A stretch of DNA of 64,000 nucleotides. Origin: Cydia pomonella (Eukaryota; Arthropoda; Insecta; Lepidoptera; Tortricidae). The position numbers were made by a program, and so were the translations under genes. The number at the start of each line of letters is the position of its first letter. The stretch's first letter is position 1. The notes under the pieces were generated by a model that saw nothing but the letters and a program-made list of their open reading frames with translations, was not told where the DNA came from and did no database searches. This document shows, piece by piece, positions 60,703-64,000 of this stretch. The DNA is taken from positions 18,346,019-18,410,018 of the forward strand of contig NC_084705.1 of the NCBI RefSeq assembly GCF_033807575.1, written 5' to 3'.

Positions 60703-61034
60703 AAAACATATTATTTTCTTTTACAGGGCCACAAAAAGCGAAAGTCCTCCCCCTGTTCCATGCCTTCACAGGTTGTGATACTGTGTCCTATTTTAACGGG
60801 AAAGGAAAAAAAAAGTGCAATAGATGCATGGAACGCATTTCCCAATGCCACAGAAGGGTTTCTGGCAGCATATGAGGGGAGTACTAGCGAGGCGTTTACA
60901 GTAATCGAAAAGTTTGTCGTCATTTTATATGACAGGTAATAAGCACTTTTTAAAACTAGCAATACAATAAAATAGTCTAGTAACTAATTTTTTTGTTTTG
61001 TTTTAGAGCCAGTTCATATACAACCGTAAACGAA
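60703..61034 (+). other. 332 bp palindrome spacer
   Basis: Unique sequence between the arms. It carries an acceptor-like 'ttttcttttacag' (to 60726), one exon (60727-60935), an intron (60936-61006) and the first 28 bases of the next exon. It runs without a break into the right arm, so the right arm is the original orientation and the left arm the added copy. Confidence 0.85.
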
Positions 61035-61376
61035 GCCCGAAAGCACCTATTCTCGAAAAAAGACCGCCAATTGGAGAATATACCTCCGACGAAAGCTGCT
61101 CTATACCAGCATTTCCTGCGGGCAGTGTTCCAAGCAGTCCATGTATGGGGTCAGATGTCACCGAATCAAAATCTTCCCTGTCCATCTAACTGGGGATGGA
61201 GAAAAGTCAGTGAAAGCTGGCAACCTACATGGACAGACTTGCCCGTAGCTGCAGATGCATGCCTGGAAATGATCCGGTGCAGATGCAAAAAGAGGTGCGG
61301 CGGCTCGAGGTGCCGGTGCTTTCAGCGGCAACTTAAGTGCACGGAGCTTTGCGATTGTGGGGGACAATGTAAATAA
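60727..61376 (+). pseudogene. 3' end of a Cys-rich, multi-copy invertebrate family gene (two exons)
   Basis: Exon 1 (60727-60935) reads GPQKAKVLPLFHAFTGCDTV, SYFNGKGKK, then, after a one-base shift in a 9-A run at 60806-60814, SAIDAWNAFPNATEGFLA and FVVILYDR. The intron is 60936-61006 (GTAATAAG...TTTTAG, 71 bp) and splits an Arg codon. Exon 2 (61007-61376) continues ASSYTTVNEARKHLF, IPPTKAALYQHFLRA, WGWRKVSESWQPTW and ends in a nine-Cys tail (CRCKKRC...CRC...CTELCDC...C). I recall the HAxTGCDTVS...VNEARKxLF...WGW...Cys-tail order as a family with many copies in insects, cnidarians and fish, and the tail resembles a CXC (tesmin/TSO1-like) half. I cannot assign a function. The 5' part is missing, the A-run shift breaks the frame, and AATAAA overlaps the region just after the stop. 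Confidence 0.75.
60936..61006 (+). other. 71 bp GT-AG intron
   Basis: Donor ACAG|GTAATA, a T-rich tract (ttttttgttttgtttt) and acceptor TTTTAG|AGCC. Removing it restores YDR-ASSYTTVNEARK with no gap against the family pattern. Its presence means the gene piece arrived as DNA, not as a processed retrocopy. Confidence 0.85.
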
Positions 61377-62440
61377 TAAACATTTTAAAGTAAAATTCTA
61401 TACTGTTTGTTTAATTTCTTTATAGATTTTGGGTCACTTGAAATCGTGCCCAGCTGAGCCATAAGTTTAAATATGCTTATACACACGATAAAAAATGTCT
61501 TCTATCAAATAATTATTAAAATTGAGCTATATACTATATATAGAGAGCGTCGGTGGCGTAATGCTTAAGACCGCTACCTCCTGTGCGGGAGGTCGTGGTT
61601 CGAATCCTGGCCGCATACCAATGTGTTTTCGAATCTCGATTTCATATGTACGTTTATTCGACGCTCTTACGGTGAAGGAAAACATCGTGAGGAAACCTGC
61701 ACACGGCTGCGAGGAAACTCGAAGCTTGTGTGTGAAGTCGACCAACCCGCACTGGGCTCGCGTGATCGACTAAGGCCCGATCACCCTAATGCAGGGTAGG
61801 CTCGAGCCCCTCGGTGGGGACATATATGAGCTGATATGATGATATACTATATCTAATGAAAACTCCATCCTTATTAGTTACAGCTTACAGGACACTAGCA
61901 ACCTATAAAACTCGTTTTTGATGTTCATAATTGGCTAAGAATTTTTTACGACTCTGCCGCGCGGTGTTCTATATTTTTTTAAACAATTTTTTCTTAAATA
62001 TTTGCAATGTTACTTATATTTTTGGAATCTGTATTAATGCGCCTTTTTAAATATATTTTTTTTAATCCGATATCGGTAATCATTAAAAATTTATTGACCT
62101 TGAAAGATTTTTTTTACTCAAAAGATTTTAGATTTTGGGCCGTATTTCAATTTTTTTCTATGTAAAGGTGTTTTTTTTTGTTTTAGAAAATGATTGACCA
62201 TCTTTTATTTATCCGAAAATGATACCACACTTGCCCTAGTAGCTATAGTTTAGTAGTTATAACGACCAACAGTGCGCGCGGCGTAGGAAAACTTCACCCC
62301 CTCCCCCTCCCCCCTAGAGGGGTGTCTCCCGCTGCCTCCCGGGCGTTTTCGACTCTGGTCCACCTTAGTAACAAGTGTGCCAAGTCTCATGCTTTAATGA
62401 AAAAAATATTGGTATTGTCCTATAACGACCCCACTATAAA
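61035..62440 (+). repeat. Right arm of the 3.15 kb palindrome
   Basis: Holds most of the last exon, its 3' flank, a SINE (61540-61841), an AT-rich stretch, and a C-rich patch at 62297-62315. See the left arm for the comparison. The sequence outside 62450 no longer matches. Confidence 0.95.
61540..61841 (+). mobile_element. tRNA-derived SINE with 11 bp target duplication
   Basis: The head reads GAGCGTCGGTGGCGTAATGC...GTGGTTCGAATCCTGG with A- and B-box-like elements. The body has 'gtgaaggaaaacatcgtgag' and 'cactgggctcgcgtgatcga', and the 3' end is TGATATGATG-like. 'atatactatat' flanks it at 61529-61539 and 61842-61852. It is a different SINE family from that at 26263. Confidence 0.88.
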
Positions 62441-62450
62441 AAAAAACACA

Positions 62451-63572
62451 ATTTACAAAATACGTAAATGTTTGTAATTGAAACTTTACTTGTAACATTA
62501 AGAGTAAAATAACGAATACGGTTATATTTTGTGTTACGATACCGCAGTCTACTTCGTGATTTGTTACTGCGGTGTGAGATGTGTAGGTATCTCTTTCCTT
62601 TATATCGCTAACGCGGATAGGATGACGCCAAAGATTATACAAATAACACTGCTTTAATTAATAAAGTTTATATTTCAAATATGAAATAAAATTTATATTT
62701 ATATTACCTATCCTATCGATTTGTAGGTTTTGCATACAATCCATCCGTTTCAATTATTTTGTATTTTTTGTATGCAAGTGCCGCCCGCCCACCATATCCA
62801 ACCTATCATAACTTTCTACATTTGATATTAATGGCTTTGCACATAAGTAAGTCATAGCTATATTTACGTACTTTTAGTTAAATATGAATAAGTTTATTAC
62901 AAAACAAAAGTTAATAAATATAGGACCATTTTAAGTACTAAATATATTTTGTCAGATGCACATTATAGTAATTATGCCAATTCATTGCCTCCAATTTCTA
63001 ATTATCTTTTTAATACACTCTTTAACGCATTGCGTTTAACTTAGTATGCCTTTGTAACATTTATAATGCAAGACGATTACTCGAGAATGCCAAGATTTCT
63101 TGCGTTCCTTGAACCCTGATTTATGGGACAACCCTGCGTGGCCGTGGTTGCATTAAAAATGCACAAACTTCTTCCTGCTTCGTGAAACGACGACCTAGGG
63201 CTGTTCACGGTAGTTTTTATGAAGAACTATATCTACAGCTCATTATATGTACCTGAGGTCACCGAGATTCTATCGATGGTAAGGTGTAGACTTTTGAAAT
63301 GATACCTAATAGGAAAACGTTCGATATGATACACTAATTTTTTTGTCAAAAATACCTTAATGAAATCTTGAATGGTTTTGTTGGAAAATTGTATGAATAT
63401 GTATGTACCCAGCTCTTAACAAGTCAGATTTCATAAGTAGAAATGTATAACTACATGAACTATTTATACTAATACCAGCGTAAGGTTTGTGCAGTGTTAT
63501 GTAGGTATTGTTCTCTATGTTGCCGCAAATGTTGTATTCCCAATAAATGTGTGTAAATTGTACATGCTTAAA
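62451..63572. other. Unassigned AT-rich DNA
   Basis: Nothing recognisable outside the palindrome. An 82-codon minus frame at 62394-62642 has no known motif. Confidence 0.35.
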
Positions 63573-63628
63573 TCACACACACATCACACACACACACACA
63601 CACACACATACACACACACACACACACG
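63573..63628. repeat. (CA)n microsatellite
   Basis: About 26 CA units with two interruptions (atcaca, ataca). The frame through it reads HTHTHT and is not a gene. Confidence 0.97.
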
Positions 63629-64000
63629 TGTTTTTATCGCTCTTCCATTAAACAGATTATTTAGCACCATACTGAAATTCCAGAAAATATTGCTCAAAGG
63701 CGCAACACGCGCTTCGGCTGCATATTTAAAGTGGTACCACAAAGTTAAACGTTGACTAATGACGGTACCACTGGTACCGTCGGCATTAGGGCCGATTACG
63801 CTGTCCTGCAGGAATTGATCGCGGATCGTGTTCGACTCGAGGGATGTATCGCATATTTCGATATCTAACCAAGCTCGAAAGCATTCTATGAAGAAGAAGT
63901 CTGAGCAAATTACATAAAATTTATATTCTCACTAACTCACACTCGGGTGTTTACATTGGCAAGTGTTAATAAGAATAGTTATTTGTACAACAAGAGAGCG
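63629..64000. other. Unassigned DNA to the window end
   Basis: A small perfect inverted motif 'ggtaccactggtacc' lies at about 63765-63779. Nothing else is recognised. Confidence 0.35.

Noticed and set aside
63489..63755. 88-codon frame with HTHTHT
   Set aside because: It runs through a (CA)n microsatellite.

Overview
The window looks like gene-poor, AT-rich DNA from a moth or butterfly. I base this on interspersed repeats I recognise as typical of Lepidoptera: a tRNA-derived SINE with a (TTTA)n tail, the repeat families with GGTTCCGTA/AAGTGCGAGTCGG, GTGCCCGCGGCT and AACCGACTTC ends, and many palindromic MITEs. That family recognition is from memory, not from a search. No host protein-coding gene can be supported in 64 kb. 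Every stretch with protein homology is a fragment of a transposable element or of a multi-copy family. The window is probably intergenic or deep intronic.

Layout. 0-5 kb: an IS630/mariner-type transposase fragment (minus), then a 1.46 kb fold-back block made of a 15-17 bp phrase starting with CCTAA, the insect telomere pentamer. 6-13 kb: several MITEs, and at 9.2-11 kb a 5'-truncated retrotransposon (reverse transcriptase, zinc finger, nuclease-like domain) enclosed by a perfect 101 bp inverted repeat. 14.9-19.3 kb: a TIR-bounded element, a decayed DD37D (maT-like) mariner transposase, and a second fragment of the 9 kb retroelement family. 21.6-31 kb: a CG-rich fold-back element, nested LINE and MITE insertions, two full SINEs on opposite strands, a long nested repeat at 27.1-29.3 kb, and a hAT MITE with a perfect 8 bp target duplication. 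32.6-37 kb: a third retroelement fragment (minus) inside a pair of inverted ends, a repeat with a tRNA-like body, and a cleanly inserted 5'-truncated non-LTR element with RNase H and an 11 bp target duplication. 38-56 kb: scattered SINE pieces, MITEs, a mariner-like relic with TA-flanked TIRs, a truncated LINE with an 11 bp target duplication, and a GGTTCCGTA repeat with internal tandem units.

59.3-62.45 kb holds the most striking structure. Two arms of about 1.4 kb, inverted and about 99% identical, flank a 332 bp spacer. The spacer plus right arm carry two exons and a 71 bp GT-AG intron of a Cys-rich family that I recall as multi-copy in invertebrates but cannot name. The left arm repeats only the last exon and its 3' flank, including a SINE with its target duplication.

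Nothing here forms an operon or pathway. The story is layered insertion, decay and inversion. Gaps with nothing recognisable are listed as such.
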